A DNA stretch of 64,000 bases. Origin: Holacanthus passer (Eukaryota > Chordata > Actinopteri > Pomacanthidae). A model generated the notes under the pieces. That model was not told the origin of the DNA and did no database searches. It was given only the letters and a program-made list of their open reading frames with translations. The stretch lies in the NCBI GenBank assembly GCA_025331565.1, contig JAFREQ010000092.1:671001-735000 (forward strand). Direction: 5' to 3'. A program made the position numbers and the translations under genes. Shown here one piece after another: positions 37,266 to 48,690 of the stretch. Each line of letters starts with the position of its first letter. Position 1 is the first letter of the stretch.

Positions 37266-40200
37266 GCTTTGCTAAAACTTTTGATTACTATGAAACACAC
37301 TTTCTTTCTTGATGAACATTCAAAGACTGATACCCTTGGATCTTTTGTATAATGTATTTAAATTGTGTATACAGTATGAATATATCATGTGAACTGTTGT
37401 AGCTAGACTTTTCATTTGGCTTTGAATTTACAGTATGTAGAATATGATTATGTGAAAAAGTTGATGTTTTACCTACAACGATTTAATCCTGTGATAGGAT
37501 GAGGTAAATATTTGCTGCGATGTAGAAATATTGAGCTTACCAGAAACAGAACACAAAAATGGTCAAAATGAGTCACCAAAGGTCAAGATATCCTGACAAG
37601 CTCCAAAAATACTGATCGTACAATTCCCATAATGCAACAAAAAGCATTTTATTTTAGACTGTCTCTGCTTGGTCAACACCCACGTCTTTCAAACAAAATG
37701 CTCCAAGTTTGTAACACAGCCCCTCCGTTAAAGATGTGTCAAAGACATCTGTGTTTGCAGGCTGTAGTCCTCCCAGTAACTAGTTAACTGATCTTAATGT
37801 GTAAAATTGATTCTTCTCCCTTAACTAACTACATAACAGAGTGCAAGGATCTGACCTCCGATCTGTAATCACTTGTGTCATTATGTTAAGGCAGGAATAA
37901 GAGACAGAGATGAAGAGGACCAAACAAATGAAAAAAATTTAAAGCCCTGAATCAATTGAGACCCACATCATGCAGGTGCAAAGGTGGTGTAACTCCATAC
38001 ATTCCTCAAGTTTTGCACACTGTGTAAAAGCCTGTGATCAGCAGGAAAATCTTGCTTGCAACTACATCTTAGGCAGTAATCAGTGAAATGGCCTTGTGTA
38101 GCATGGGGTTAGTCCGTGTTTATATATAGATTTTCGACACAAGGCCCTTACAGTGAGAAGTAGGCTTTGTGGTGTGAGAGCTGGATGTCTTTACTCTGCA
38201 CCGCTTCGTCGCCTTCCCCTGGCTTTCCAGTCCTTGTTGTTGCTGTCCTAATTCTCATCTCCCTTGCTAACACAAGCGCCTCAACTTCCTGCTTGAGTCA
38301 CTCAGTTCTGGGCTTTCTCTTTTGATCAGACCTAATCCTCATTATTATTTACAGACCGTGATTTCTCCCCGCAACCATCGCTGCACCGCTGCACGAATAA
38401 ACCAGCACGTAGTATGGACTTTGATCAATTATGGACTATTCACTAATGGCCTGTGTCCCCTCAGTGCACCGCGCCCCCCCTCTCCGCCATCCCTGCATTG
38501 TGCTCGCACTGCTCCTCTGTCAAGTTCATTGTGACATCTGTGTGTAAAATGAGCTTGGAATTGTTTGATAGCTTGTATACCAGTAGAGCTAGCACAATAT
38601 ATTTGGATAATAGATTTGTGTACAGCTCTGGGTCATGCTAGCAATTAGTGTAATAGTCTATTTCATGGCAGAGTGTCAAAAGTAATCCATAAACAGTATA
38701 AGGATGTGCACTGTGTACCATCCTGCAAATGGTGGCATTAAACAGGATTCCTAATTAGAAATGAGGGCCTCGGCTGCCAACAATGGCAACTATATGCCAG
38801 GAATACAACAATGTAAACACACTGACTAGCTACTCCAGTAAATATACAGGTGAGAACATATGAAAAAAAAAAGATTTGCACCCAAAACAAGTTCTTTATT
38901 TCATCTCTGTCCTGTGAAAACAGTGTACCTTCAAATCTCAACTTGTGATGATTTAAAACAGGTCCATGTTCAGCTCTCTAACAATGCATTTTCAGATAAT
39001 CCAATGAGTTTTAAATGGTTTATTCATCTTACAATTTTCTCAACCCATAAAAGAACACTTAATCCTTCATTAATCCTCATTTTATCAGACAAATTCAAAA
39101 TCATCAATCACAAAGTTTTTAATTGGATAGTGATGATTTTAAAGTTATATGAAAACAAACTTCAATATTTCTTCCCTCCCTCGTCTTTCTTCTGGCAAAA
39201 TTCTTTTTCAATTAGCATTTGTGGTCCTTTTTCAATGTCTCTAAATTGATTAGAAGAAAATGTTTTCGTGTTCTCGGTTGACCCTTTCTCTGAATATAAT
39301 TACAAACCTGCACTAACAGCCTCGCCTTACGCCTTTGTACCTTAAATCAAGGAGAAAGAGGCAAAGCCGTCCACTCTCCACACTGTTTGAAGAAATAATT
39401 AGTCTGATAATTGAAGTACATCTATGTCTAGTTTCTTATTGTTGTAAGGACCAGGAGTACATATCCTCAGTGTTCACAGCTGAGCAGTATAGGAGAGAGA
39501 AAGTCAATATTAAGCATTATAACAACAACAAACAACAACAAAATAACTTTTTTAAAAGTAAATAACTTTTATTGGTTGAAAGTCGTCATATCAGTATGCA
39601 TGCAGGTCCAAAAAATCTAGATGTCTAGTTTGAAGTTAGGTTGAATTTGATTTATAATCTAGATGTCTGGACATCTTTTGACCTGCATAAAACCAAATAA
39701 TCAATTACTTGGTATTTCGATGAAACCATTAAATCTGGCCACGAACATGTATTCAGTCCCATCAGCAACCTATTTGTTGGTATTTGTAGAGCCGGAGAGT
39801 CTGGAGTCCGGGCTGCACTTTCTGGGATCTCTGTTTTAATTTATGTCTTCCAGTCAGCGCTCTAACTTCTCATGACTTATGAGCGTGATGCATCTTTGCT
39901 GCTCTTCACACTTGCATAACAGAAGATCACCCATAAAGCTCTGTCATGCATTTATAATGTTTTCCATTTCTGCACTGTGTGTGTGTTTTGGCATACATAA
40001 CAAATACTTCAAACAGCTAGCAGTGGAATGTATTGTCTGAGGAGCTGAGGTATGACACAAAGCACAGTGTTTCTTCTACTCTGCTGCTTCCATAAAATCA
40101 CTGTTTACTCACTTCTTACTTTTGAGTTTAACCTAACCTGAGAGTTAATAAAGGGGTATCAGGCATAGACAGGGGTGTTAGCTGGTGCTGACTAGCCTTG

Positions 40201-40274
40201 AAATGCAATGGGCCACCACTTACTCATAGATCCTAAGATTATTATTTGCAAAAGAAGTGCAGTGCTGCACCATC
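37266..40274. other. intron 1, no gene seen
   Basis: Includes an A/C-rich low-complexity run near 39522-39545. The 129-codon frame at 38860-39249 starts in a poly-A tract and has no family resemblance. Confidence 0.5.
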
Positions 40275-40535
40275 TAGTGTGACCTCATGATGATGATGGA
40301 TGAAAAGTCAGGAGATATATGTTCGCATACATCGTCTGGGAACCATGAATCTATGTATGTATGTTATGTGCCAATTCATCTAGTAGATGTTGAGATATTT
40401 TATGAGATAACTGAAAACCTTGACCTGCTGCTGGCACTAGATAAAATGCCAGGAGATCACCAAGGCCAGTAGGATTCATCATCTGGGGAGCATGAGTATC
40501 TGGACCAAATTCCATGGCAGTGACAAAAAATAGCA
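40275..40535 (+). repeat. old interspersed repeat, family A copy 2
   Basis: Contains TGATGGATGAAAAGTCAGGA, TAGATGTTGAGATATTTTAT, and a second round with AAAATGCCAGGAGATCACCA and CCAAATTCCATGGCAGTGAC. The order matches the tandem half-units of the family at 37005 and 54790. It ends about 260 bp upstream of astn1 exon 2. Confidence 0.5.
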
Positions 40536-40799
40536 CCTGTTCTGGTTGACAGTAGCAATAAAATCTTCAAAATTGAAATTAAAATTAGCAGCAGTTGTAT
40601 CACATTTATTAGCAAGTGTGTCTTTCAAATGTTAAATCTTAATTATTGAAATTACACCCACACCATGAGATGTCTGTCTTTTCGGCTCAAATTCCAGTAG
40701 ATCTCTTTCAAGGTGTTGGCAGTGCTTGCTATGAAATTTGTGCTGCAGCAGCAAACTGCCTCTCATTTAGTTCCCTTTTTTGTCTGTTGTCTTTGGCAG

Positions 40800-40981
40800 A
40801 AATATCTGGGAATTCAGAGGATATCCCTCTGGTGCGCTGGAGGCAGCAGTGGCTGGAGAACGGCACGCTGCTCTTCCACATCCACCACCAGGACGGTGGG
40901 CTGAACCTCCCGGAACCGACCGAAGACCCTGCCAACGATTCTGCGAAGGAGGAGCTCCGCATCCTTCACATCTCAGTCATG
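40800..40981 (+). CDS. astn1: astn1 exon 2: end of first extracellular segment of astrotactin-1
   Basis: Internal exon of astrotactin-1, a neuronal membrane glycoprotein that mediates neuron-glia adhesion during glial-guided migration. The exon is 182 nt. It follows a pyrimidine-rich tract ending in GCAG (AG at 40798-40799) and is followed by the donor GTAAGA at 40982. Its first two bases complete a split Glu codon (entry phase 1) and it ends at phase 0 on the Met codon 40979-40981. The peptide carries the family signature SEDIPLVRWRQQWLENGTLL and LRILHISVM, as I recall them from vertebrate ASTN1. Two N-glycosylation sequons are visible, NGT and NDS, which fits an extracellular position just before the first membrane helix. 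The reading frame open upstream of the AG is intron read-through, not a start. ASTN2 diverges in the following exons, so ASTN1 is the better call. Confidence 0.95.
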
Positions 40982-42419
40982 GTAAGACTCTTTGTTCTGG
41001 GCCTGAATGTTCACAAAGCAGCTAAAAATTAAAACAGTTTTGAAGTCTTATATTATAGTATCTTTTTTTTGACATGCAGCCAAAAGAACTTTTTGTTTGG
41101 CCAAAATCTTTCATTTGTAAAATTAGAATGATAAAGGGAAGAAATTGCTTTTCTCACTTACTGTTTCATTAAGATGGATATGGATTTTAATATATGAAGT
41201 TCTTTAGCGTGGTTGAGTTATTTTCCCTCAAGCTAAAACATTTCAGAGATCTCATCTCTGAGATGAGATAACGTGTACCCCCCTCTTGTTTTTGTTTCCC
41301 TGTGTATTCCAAGTGAAACAGCTGACTGCACCCTTTTTTCAGAGTAAAGGTTGTGGGGAGCAGATAAATCCTGCAGATGTCTGTCATGGTACAATGGCTG
41401 TTTCAGAGGAAAATGTTTCATTTACAAAACATCTCTGTGTATTACAGTCTCTGGTATAATGCCTTCTTTATTCCAGATGTACATGATATCACAGTGAAAC
41501 ATTTTAGAAAAGCTCTGCCACTGTCAGATTTGTTTATATTGGACACATATTGAGTGTTCAGCCTGCTGTTCTGCAGCCTGCCACAGGGCATGGATATGTT
41601 CAACCCTGTATGGGTTTGTTACAACTGTAAAGACACAGAGGGAATCAGGGCGAGATCTTGTGTTGAAGCAGTGAGTTTCCTCGTGATTAAAGCATAAAAA
41701 TAAATGTATGCTTTTACCCTTTTATGTCATTTAGACATTTTACAGACTATAGGCAGCAAAAAATTCTGTTTTCCTGCGTGGAGCATACATTAAAGTTCCA
41801 CATTTCAATTGCAAAATGTAGACTTTTGCATGCCTGCACTGTATCAAACCTTATCTGCTATGTCGGCAGAGTAGGAAATGAATCCCTAGATCTTGCAGCT
41901 TCCTCCTCTTGCCTGAGGAAATGTATATTTATTAGATCTTAGATATGCCACACCTACTCCCAGTGCCCTTTTCCCAGCCCAAAGACATTACAATCGTGCT
42001 TTGATGGATGATATGTATTTTCAGACATTGAAAGCATATTATAGCTGCATACACAAATGATTAGTCAGCTTGAGAAGAGTTTTTGCCAGCAGCTGCATCT
42101 GCTGAATGGAGGCAGGGAGCCGCGCTTCGACACCCGCTGAATGTCACCGATCTTGGGACCTTGAAACAAATAGCTGACCTTGACTATCCTCTGCATGTTT
42201 TGCATGTATTACCGCACGTGAAGCCGATCCACTGGGCACACAGGCCTGACTGGTGACATTTTTATGTGGAAATGAGATAGCCAGTGCAGAGGTTCTGCTT
42301 CTTACCTCTTTGATTTTCCTCTAATCTCACATTTTTACTCCCCGCTCTATCTGCATTTCACATCCCATCAACCTCAGGTCCGTGTCTTTGTGCTCCCTGC
42401 TCTGCTAATTCCTCATCCT

Positions 42420-42605
42420 GAAAGAGCTGCGGCGGTAGTGCTGCCGCAAGGGTGTTTTCATGAAGGTGTGAGTAGAGAAGGATTAGCATGCAGATATGAG
42501 CAGACCGTGACAACAGATGGAAGCGGTGTTGCCGCTGCGCTGCCCAGGCCCCGCCGCAGCTTGCCACCCGGCTGGAGGCCCCGACCTATAAATCCAAAGC
42601 CGTGT
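42420..42605. other. GC-rich, CpG-containing patch in intron 2
   Basis: Contains clustered CpG (GCTGCGGCGG, GTTGCCGCTGCGCTGC, CCCCGCCGCAGC). Overlapping 69- and 108-codon frames match nothing I know. Possibly a regulatory or conserved non-coding element. Confidence 0.3.
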
Positions 42606-42919
42606 CACTTGTTCAGCTCCTTGTGGATACAAAAAGGGTCCTGTGAAGGCTGCTTTACGGGCTCTTTAGCTCAACCACACACCTGTCACTGCACCTCTTT
42701 CCATTATGTGTCTTGACTGCAGCGGTCAGCACAGGTAGTAGTCTGGGAGACATGTGAGAAAAAAGCAATGGGATACGCCTGTGAATGTTTTCATTGCTTT
42801 AGGTGTCAGCAGCATCTTAGGAAACCTTTCTGGTGCGTCAGTGCGCAGCAAGCAGCAGGGAGGAAACATGATGAAACAAAGGATAATTCCAGTTTTCTTA
42901 AATTTGGATTTATCAATAA

Positions 42920-43045
42920 CAGTGTTGGGGTAACTCATATAAAAGTAAAGCTTTACAGTAATTATATTACTTTTAGAAGTAACAAAGTAACATGTTAACG
43001 ATGGGATTTCACTTATATTATTGCATTCAGTGACGTTAACCATAT
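42920..43045 (+). repeat. hAT-type MITE fragment
   Basis: Starts ACAGTGTTGGGGTAACTC and continues with AGTAATTATATTACTTTTAG and AAGTAACAAAGTAACATG. The alternating AGTAA/TTACT pattern is typical of a very abundant vertebrate hAT-like MITE. Ends are not clear. Confidence 0.5.
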
Positions 43046-43333
43046 GATGATATTCAACACAGGGAGCAAGATTTCACCAACACAGTTATAAGATACAGCT
43101 GGAGTTGAAATGTAACTGCAACCTCACTAATGGTTCAAACTATAAACCAACACAAAATGACAATTGCCAACATAAACCACCATGTACTGAGCAGACACAT
43201 TACAAGCACTAACAAAAGGCAGCATTTGCATTTTGAAACATAAAACAACAACCTTAACAAACTACTTAGTCCAGCACAGGGTGATCGGAACTGTGGGCAA
43301 TTGCTCCAGCATTTAGCAAACAGCATGCAGCAG

Positions 43334-43335
<2 letters not shown>

Positions 43336-43364
<29 letters not shown>
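43336..43364. repeat. (GT)n microsatellite
   Basis: About 14 perfect GT units. Confidence 0.95.
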
Positions 43365-45854
43365 GCTCTGTTCAGAGTGCAGCACACTCTGCTGTGCCTT
43401 GCTTGCAAAATGTAGATGAATATATTTATTCAGTGCCTTTTAATTGGGCATCAACCTCACATTTAAACACTTATTTTTTGCTTAAACTTATTTAACAAAT
43501 GGCAGTTAGAGAATGTCAGGCCAGACAGTGCATTTGTAGACGTAGGTGATCACCTAGGCTCCTGTCACATTCGGAGATTTTGGTCATAAATTTCTTACAG
43601 TTCTTACTCTGAATTTAGATTTTTTTGTCTTTGTTTGCCAAAGCTCACAGTGTCTCAAAGGTGTCTCACAGTGCAATCAAGGATCATATTTTTAGATTGA
43701 TGACTGAAAATTTTACCACAATTGCTAACATTTGTCTCAAATCACATAGTGTATCAGGGCCTTTATATGGGATTATGTGGCTTTATATAGCCACACAATC
43801 CAGATAATCTAAACACTTGATTTAATGGTAAAACCCGAAAGCACCCAAAATAAGTAGTAATAATCTTTCATTGCAAAAAAGTATTCATGCAATTATCAAA
43901 ATACTTGTTCCATTCTACATCCCGCTAACAGCATGCCAAAAGTCATTCGTCTTTTTACTTTTAAAATAAAATCCTGCCTTTCCATTAACAATCTCAAGGG
44001 TCGTGTTTTACAGCGCTGTTGCCATGTTTTTATCAAACACACGAAATGGACTTGAATTGGTCCCAGGTCTGCACATCCCGGCCAGGTCGGCTCAGCCAGC
44101 AAGCGGAACGTCTAATCTGCCACAGTTCATTGCCTGGCCACCGTGCCCTCCACGAGACTGTTCATGCTTAATGGAAGAGTTGGGGCTCCAGCATTATTAG
44201 GCTTGAAGACAAGCCAGACTTATTATGGGCCTGATCCTAAAGGGGAATCAGGTTCAATGAACTGCACCAAAGTTGGGGTCTGAGGCCAAAGAAACAGTTT
44301 TTGTCTGTTCTCCAGCTAGGCCATAATCTTACCAGGCAATGTACATTTTCAGCTTCAGTCCTTTTTTCAAATGCAGTATTGAAGATGATCTCAAAATCTG
44401 AACCAAGATGTGGATAATTTCCAGTCAGTATTTTTTTTAAAGTGCACTGTTCAAAAGTTCGAGGCTTCCTCATGCAGGGTTCAAAGCTTCTCTCCAGCAT
44501 TCACATCCAACAAGGTGACCACAGTGTCCTCCACTGGCTGCTCCTGGTCATCCATAATAGATGACTAACCTTGTGTGTGTCTGTACCAACACCAGGTGAG
44601 GCACTGGCAGTTCAAACACACGTCCCAACTTCAGCTTGAACCTTACAGGCAGAGACAGCTACAAAGTAAATCCCAACTCCCTGACCAAATAAAGGCATAA
44701 AAACACTATATCTAAAACAGCGTCAGATTTTCAAGCATGGCATGATGGTTTATCTGATGAGACTCGTAAACTACAGTATATTGTTGCTGTACACAATTCT
44801 CCATTTTCCAAATTTTAATCAGCTGTTTTTTGTTTTTTTTTGCCACAGGGCCTCAATGGATCAATCCAATCATCACATACATTTCAGAGGTATCCAAACC
44901 AAATCAAGTCAATTACATTATATGAAAGGCTAATATGGTTTTTCAAGCTTAGGGGGTTAGATTTGATGTTTTTTCCTCTTTGTGAATCTCTTCTAGCTCT
45001 ATTGTTTTTTCCTCAGAGGCCATAAAGCAACTTTTTAATTTCTGCAGGCAACGTAGTGAAACCAAAAAGTGGACATCCAATAACACAAGGAAGAGATAAA
45101 AGAAATGAAATGAAATCATCTTGTTTCAAACATAGAGGCACAGCTCTCTGTAGCCGTCGTAAACACTGCAAGGTCTGGCCCACATAACTGCTCACAGTGT
45201 CCATTTTGCTGGATGGTGAACAGTTTGGGCAATATGGCCAGATTGGGTTTACCTCAGCTGTGTGGAAGCCCTCGAGGTACAAGTTTGTTGTGGATCAGTA
45301 GTGTGAAAAAAAAAGCCCCTCACTGTGCCCACTCAACCCAAAAGGTGAGGAGCAGCAGAGTCTGTCAGAGCCGTATGGTGTCTGATGTTAACGGCAGCAC
45401 ATACTGCCAGGTCCTTTGTTTCAGTCTGCTTTATGCTTCCTGAACTCCAACAGGCATACTGTAGGTTTCAAGATTAACTTTTAGAGTTCAAAAAGTACAT
45501 GCACAGTCACTTAATTACAGCATCTATTGGCCAAGGGCCCTTTTTATCGTGTTCATTACAGAAGAAGTTTCCTTTTTCCAGACAAAATCCAGTAGTTTTC
45601 CCCCACTTGACCTTAAAAAATCTGTGAAAAATCTAGTGTGACATACACTCTGGGACATCCACCCACCACCCCAACCCCACCCTGACATGCAGTATTAGTA
45701 GTTAGTAGTAGTTGTAAAAATACTATAATAACAGAATTACTACCTCTGCTACTTTTAAGCCAGTACTTCAAAGCGTTGGTCTGTCTTATAACTTACAAAT
45801 TTCCCTGCCATTCATTATTCACATTCACATAAGTGAGTGAGTGAAACCGGACGG
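43365..45854. other. intron 2, no gene seen
   Basis: No recognisable gene or repeat. Several 60-90-codon frames in both directions overlap each other and look like chance. Confidence 0.5.
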
Positions 45855-45905
45855 TAGAGGTGAGAGTTACATACGCAACTATAGTCCTATGAATTTTTGA
45901 TGACC
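45855..45905 (-). repeat. fragment of an interspersed repeat also present at 52870
   Basis: The reverse complement reads GGACTATAGTTGCGTATGTA ACTCTCACC, closely like GAACCATAGTTGTATATGCA ACTCCCATCC at 52870-52902. Two diverged copies of one element end. Confidence 0.5.
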
Positions 45906-47413
45906 GTCAGATGTTGAATCTTGGCATTAAAATGGCTGGAAATGGCTCAAAAGTGCTTAGACAGAAGGAGAGATAGAGAGACATTGGAGCAGCAATCCTG
46001 TTTTTAATTTGTGAAGGGAGAGTCATGAAGCTAAAACAGGGTGTTAAGTAGCTCTTTAAAGATTTCTGTTTTAGCACCATAGTCATTTTGAGGCATTAGT
46101 ATATGCATCCATCTCTGAAAAATATATTTATTATGAAATAGGTTTCCTCATTTGCAACAGCAAGTATATTTGAAATAAAAGTACTATTAAAATATTATGG
46201 AACATTTCTAATGAATGTGTCTGCTAACTGGAAACACAGACATGATGTTTAATGCTGGGCTCTCTTGTCTAAGTATTTGACATAAGGATGTCTTAAGTAT
46301 TCTGAAAATTTGTGGGGTTCAGCAATCTCGGGGAAGTTGTAACTCATACTTTTAACTCCTTTTTGGCCAGCATAAAATAAATGAAAGATTCAGAAATTCT
46401 TCTCAGTGAGAGAAAGCATTGAGTTGTTGAGATGTATAAGAATGGTAAGCCTGATATCTAAAATATGAAAAAAAAAAAGATTTATTTTTGTTTTCCAAGA
46501 AAGAGATCATATTTTGGAACATTGCCATGTTATATCCATTTCAGCACAATATTGTAGATATTCTATTGTGGAAATAGGGAATATAGATTTAATTAAAAAC
46601 CTCCTTGTTTGCCTCACAGCACCAAAGAGGAGGAGGGTTTGGCTCCTCCAGCACAAATGCTCTCAAGTTTTGATGACAGATAAAGGTAGAAATGAAAGTC
46701 AGGTATAGGAAAAGAGAATGCCTCCAGTGTAACAGGGACCAAAAGGGTTTATGTTATGACATGCTTCCTCTGGGCCTTGCAAATCTGAGAGAGAGTGTGG
46801 ATTTGAAGAGCAAACACATCAGTGCCTTTTTATTTTATTAAATGCTCCCAGATTCACATATATCTCTCAGAGCTTCTGTGTATGTGGATCAGCGCAGCGA
46901 TATTTGTGTTAATAAGGCAGATATCACCAGGATCTTTCAATTTCACAGGGTCAAAGCAGGATTTTTAAAAAATCCAAAGGCCTCTTGGTGCAACTCCACC
47001 TTCCTAATTCACATAACCGTTCTGTTATATTCTCTGTTAGTTTTATCGGTGCTATTTGAAACTCTCAGGACAAATTATAAGAGAAAAAATGTATGTAGAA
47101 AATCATATTAAAAAAGCATTTGTGTATTATGCTGTTTCTATCTTTGAATTATATTACATCTAACAATATCCAAACCAGCCTAAAAAAATGTGTAATTTTA
47201 TTTCCTCATCTAATTTCAACATGATGTATAATGTTTTCAGCCATTCTGATACCGCTCAGTAATTTGTTTAGTTTAGTTCCTGCAATACTGAGATTAAATT
47301 TTGTTTTTTGAGTCTTCAGTGTGTTTAACCACAGTTTATTCCACAAAATATAATCTCATAGTTTAAAAAAAAAGAAATTGAATTGACTGTATATTTGGAC
47401 AAAGAGTCCCAGG

Positions 47414-47447
47414 CACTCACTCACTCACTCACGCACGCACGCACGCA

Positions 47448-47481
<34 letters not shown>
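47414..47481. repeat. compound microsatellite (CACT)n (GCAC)n (AC)n
   Basis: Successive blocks of CACT, then CGCA/GCAC units, then about 16 AC units. It borders the telomere-like tract that follows. Confidence 0.9.
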
Positions 47482-47483
<2 letters not shown>

Positions 47484-47555
47484 CTTTACTTGTGTCACTT
47501 TTGGGGAATTTACATAGACTTACATTCATTTCCTGGAGACTAACCTGAAGGACTA

Positions 47556-47612
47556 CCTGACCTTAACCTAACCCTAACCTTAACCTAACCTTAACCTAAC
47601 AATAACCTTAAC
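47556..47612. repeat. telomere-like CCTAAC/CCTTAACC tract
   Basis: Degenerate tandem units of CCTTAACCTAA and one CCCTAACC, with the canonical CCCTAA hexamer present only once. It sits inside a unit bounded by AC microsatellites at 47450 and 47739, which resembles a fish repeat I recall. It is interstitial, not a chromosome end. Confidence 0.7.
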
Positions 47613-47738
47613 TGTTGACCTAAAAATCACAGTTTTCCAAATTGAGGACACCACTTTTTGTCCCCAATTGCACCGCTGTCCCAAATCAACTGGTCTTTAG
47701 TCTAGTGTATATCCCCAATTTGGACATAAGCGAACCCA

Positions 47739-47784
<46 letters not shown>
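47739..47784. repeat. (AC)n microsatellite
   Basis: About 22 AC units; it closes the element that begins with the AC run at 47450. Confidence 0.95.
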
Positions 47785-47786
<2 letters not shown>

Positions 47787-48239
47787 CAATATCATGTGTC
47801 AGTTTTATGGGCAGACATGGTCATTGTGACACTGCTCAGCTCACGAGTTATTGACATTCATGTGTTGACCCTCCTAAAACCCACGTTGATAGCATTGATT
47901 GTATAAACCTTTAATCAATGTGGCCCTGATCACTTGTAAAGCTGTAACCTCGGCTGAATCCCAGCCTCCAGAGCCGCTCTCTGAGCATCACAGCTTGGCG
48001 TGTTTTTGAAAAGCCTGCCGAGCGAGACAGAGCAATCCATAGCTTCCCTGTGGGCTGTGAGGAAGGCACACAGTGCCCGGCCTGTTTGTAGTGCTGCTGA
48101 TCCTCTGATGCAGACAACAGAGCACTGTGGGTTGGTTTTTCAATAAAAACAAAACTGCAAAATGGAAATCAGTTTTAGAAGCAAAAAACAGACTTTCTTG
48201 CATTGAAGCTGCACTCATCAACATTTTATTTTATGAACA

Positions 48240-48690
48240 ATGAAATGACTGACTATAAGTTACAGTAAAGATAGAATTTTCATTTGACCTAAGCTGCATT
48301 CATGGTTGCAACATTTTAAGAATAAGAAGAATAAGAGCAACTCAGAGGTTTGGAACCAGGCTAGGTTGTATTGACAACACCACAGAGATTTACCACTAAA
48401 CTCTGCAGCTCCCCTCAGCTCTACAGGGAATATTAGTCTCTTTTAGCTCATTGTCTTGGTTTTACAGCTCACAAATTCCATTGTCATCATCCTTGTTTCC
48501 ACAAGCAGCAGGCAGCTGTTTCCAGCAGAAAGCTCAGATAAACAGTACCTGTTCAGCACCAAAGAGCAGACAGACAGACACCAACTTGCCGGTGAAGATA
48601 GTGGCGCATTTAGCAGCTAAAAGGACAGATATTTTTCTTCAGAGCTGGTGGAAGCTGGGAGTTAAAGAAGTGTGAATATTGTATTTTCTT
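48240..48690 (+). repeat. old interspersed repeat, family B copy 1
   Basis: Includes TTGTCTTGGTTTTACAGCTC, GTTTCCACAAGCAGC, and GTGGCGCATTTAGCAGCTAA followed by AGAGCTGGTGGAAGCTGGGA and GTGTGAATATTG. Parts recur at 59600-59790 and 61225-61390. The 74-codon frame at 48451-48675 lies within it and is discounted. Confidence 0.55.

Larger units (their letters stand above)
1..40799 (+). other. astn1: 3' part of astn1 intron 1
   Basis: No exon of astn1 or any other protein-coding gene is recognisable here on either strand. The open frames present are short, lack homology I recognise, and often overlap repeats. The first astn1 exon (signal peptide and most of the first extracellular segment) was looked for and not found, so intron 1 exceeds 40.8 kb. 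A very long first intron is also known for mammalian ASTN1. Repeats, the tRNA and other items inside it are listed separately. Confidence 0.85.

Noticed and set aside
38860..39249. A 129-codon plus-strand gene
   Set aside because: It begins in a poly-A tract, is biased to Lys/Ser/Phe as expected from AT-rich DNA, and matches no family known to me.
40646..41032. A 128-codon single-exon gene
   Set aside because: Only 40800-40981 matches astrotactin and it is bounded by good splice sites; the rest is intron read-through.
47556..47612. Chromosome end or fusion-derived telomere
   Set aside because: The units are degenerate CCTTAACCTAA with one CCCTAA, flanked by microsatellites within a larger repeat-like unit.
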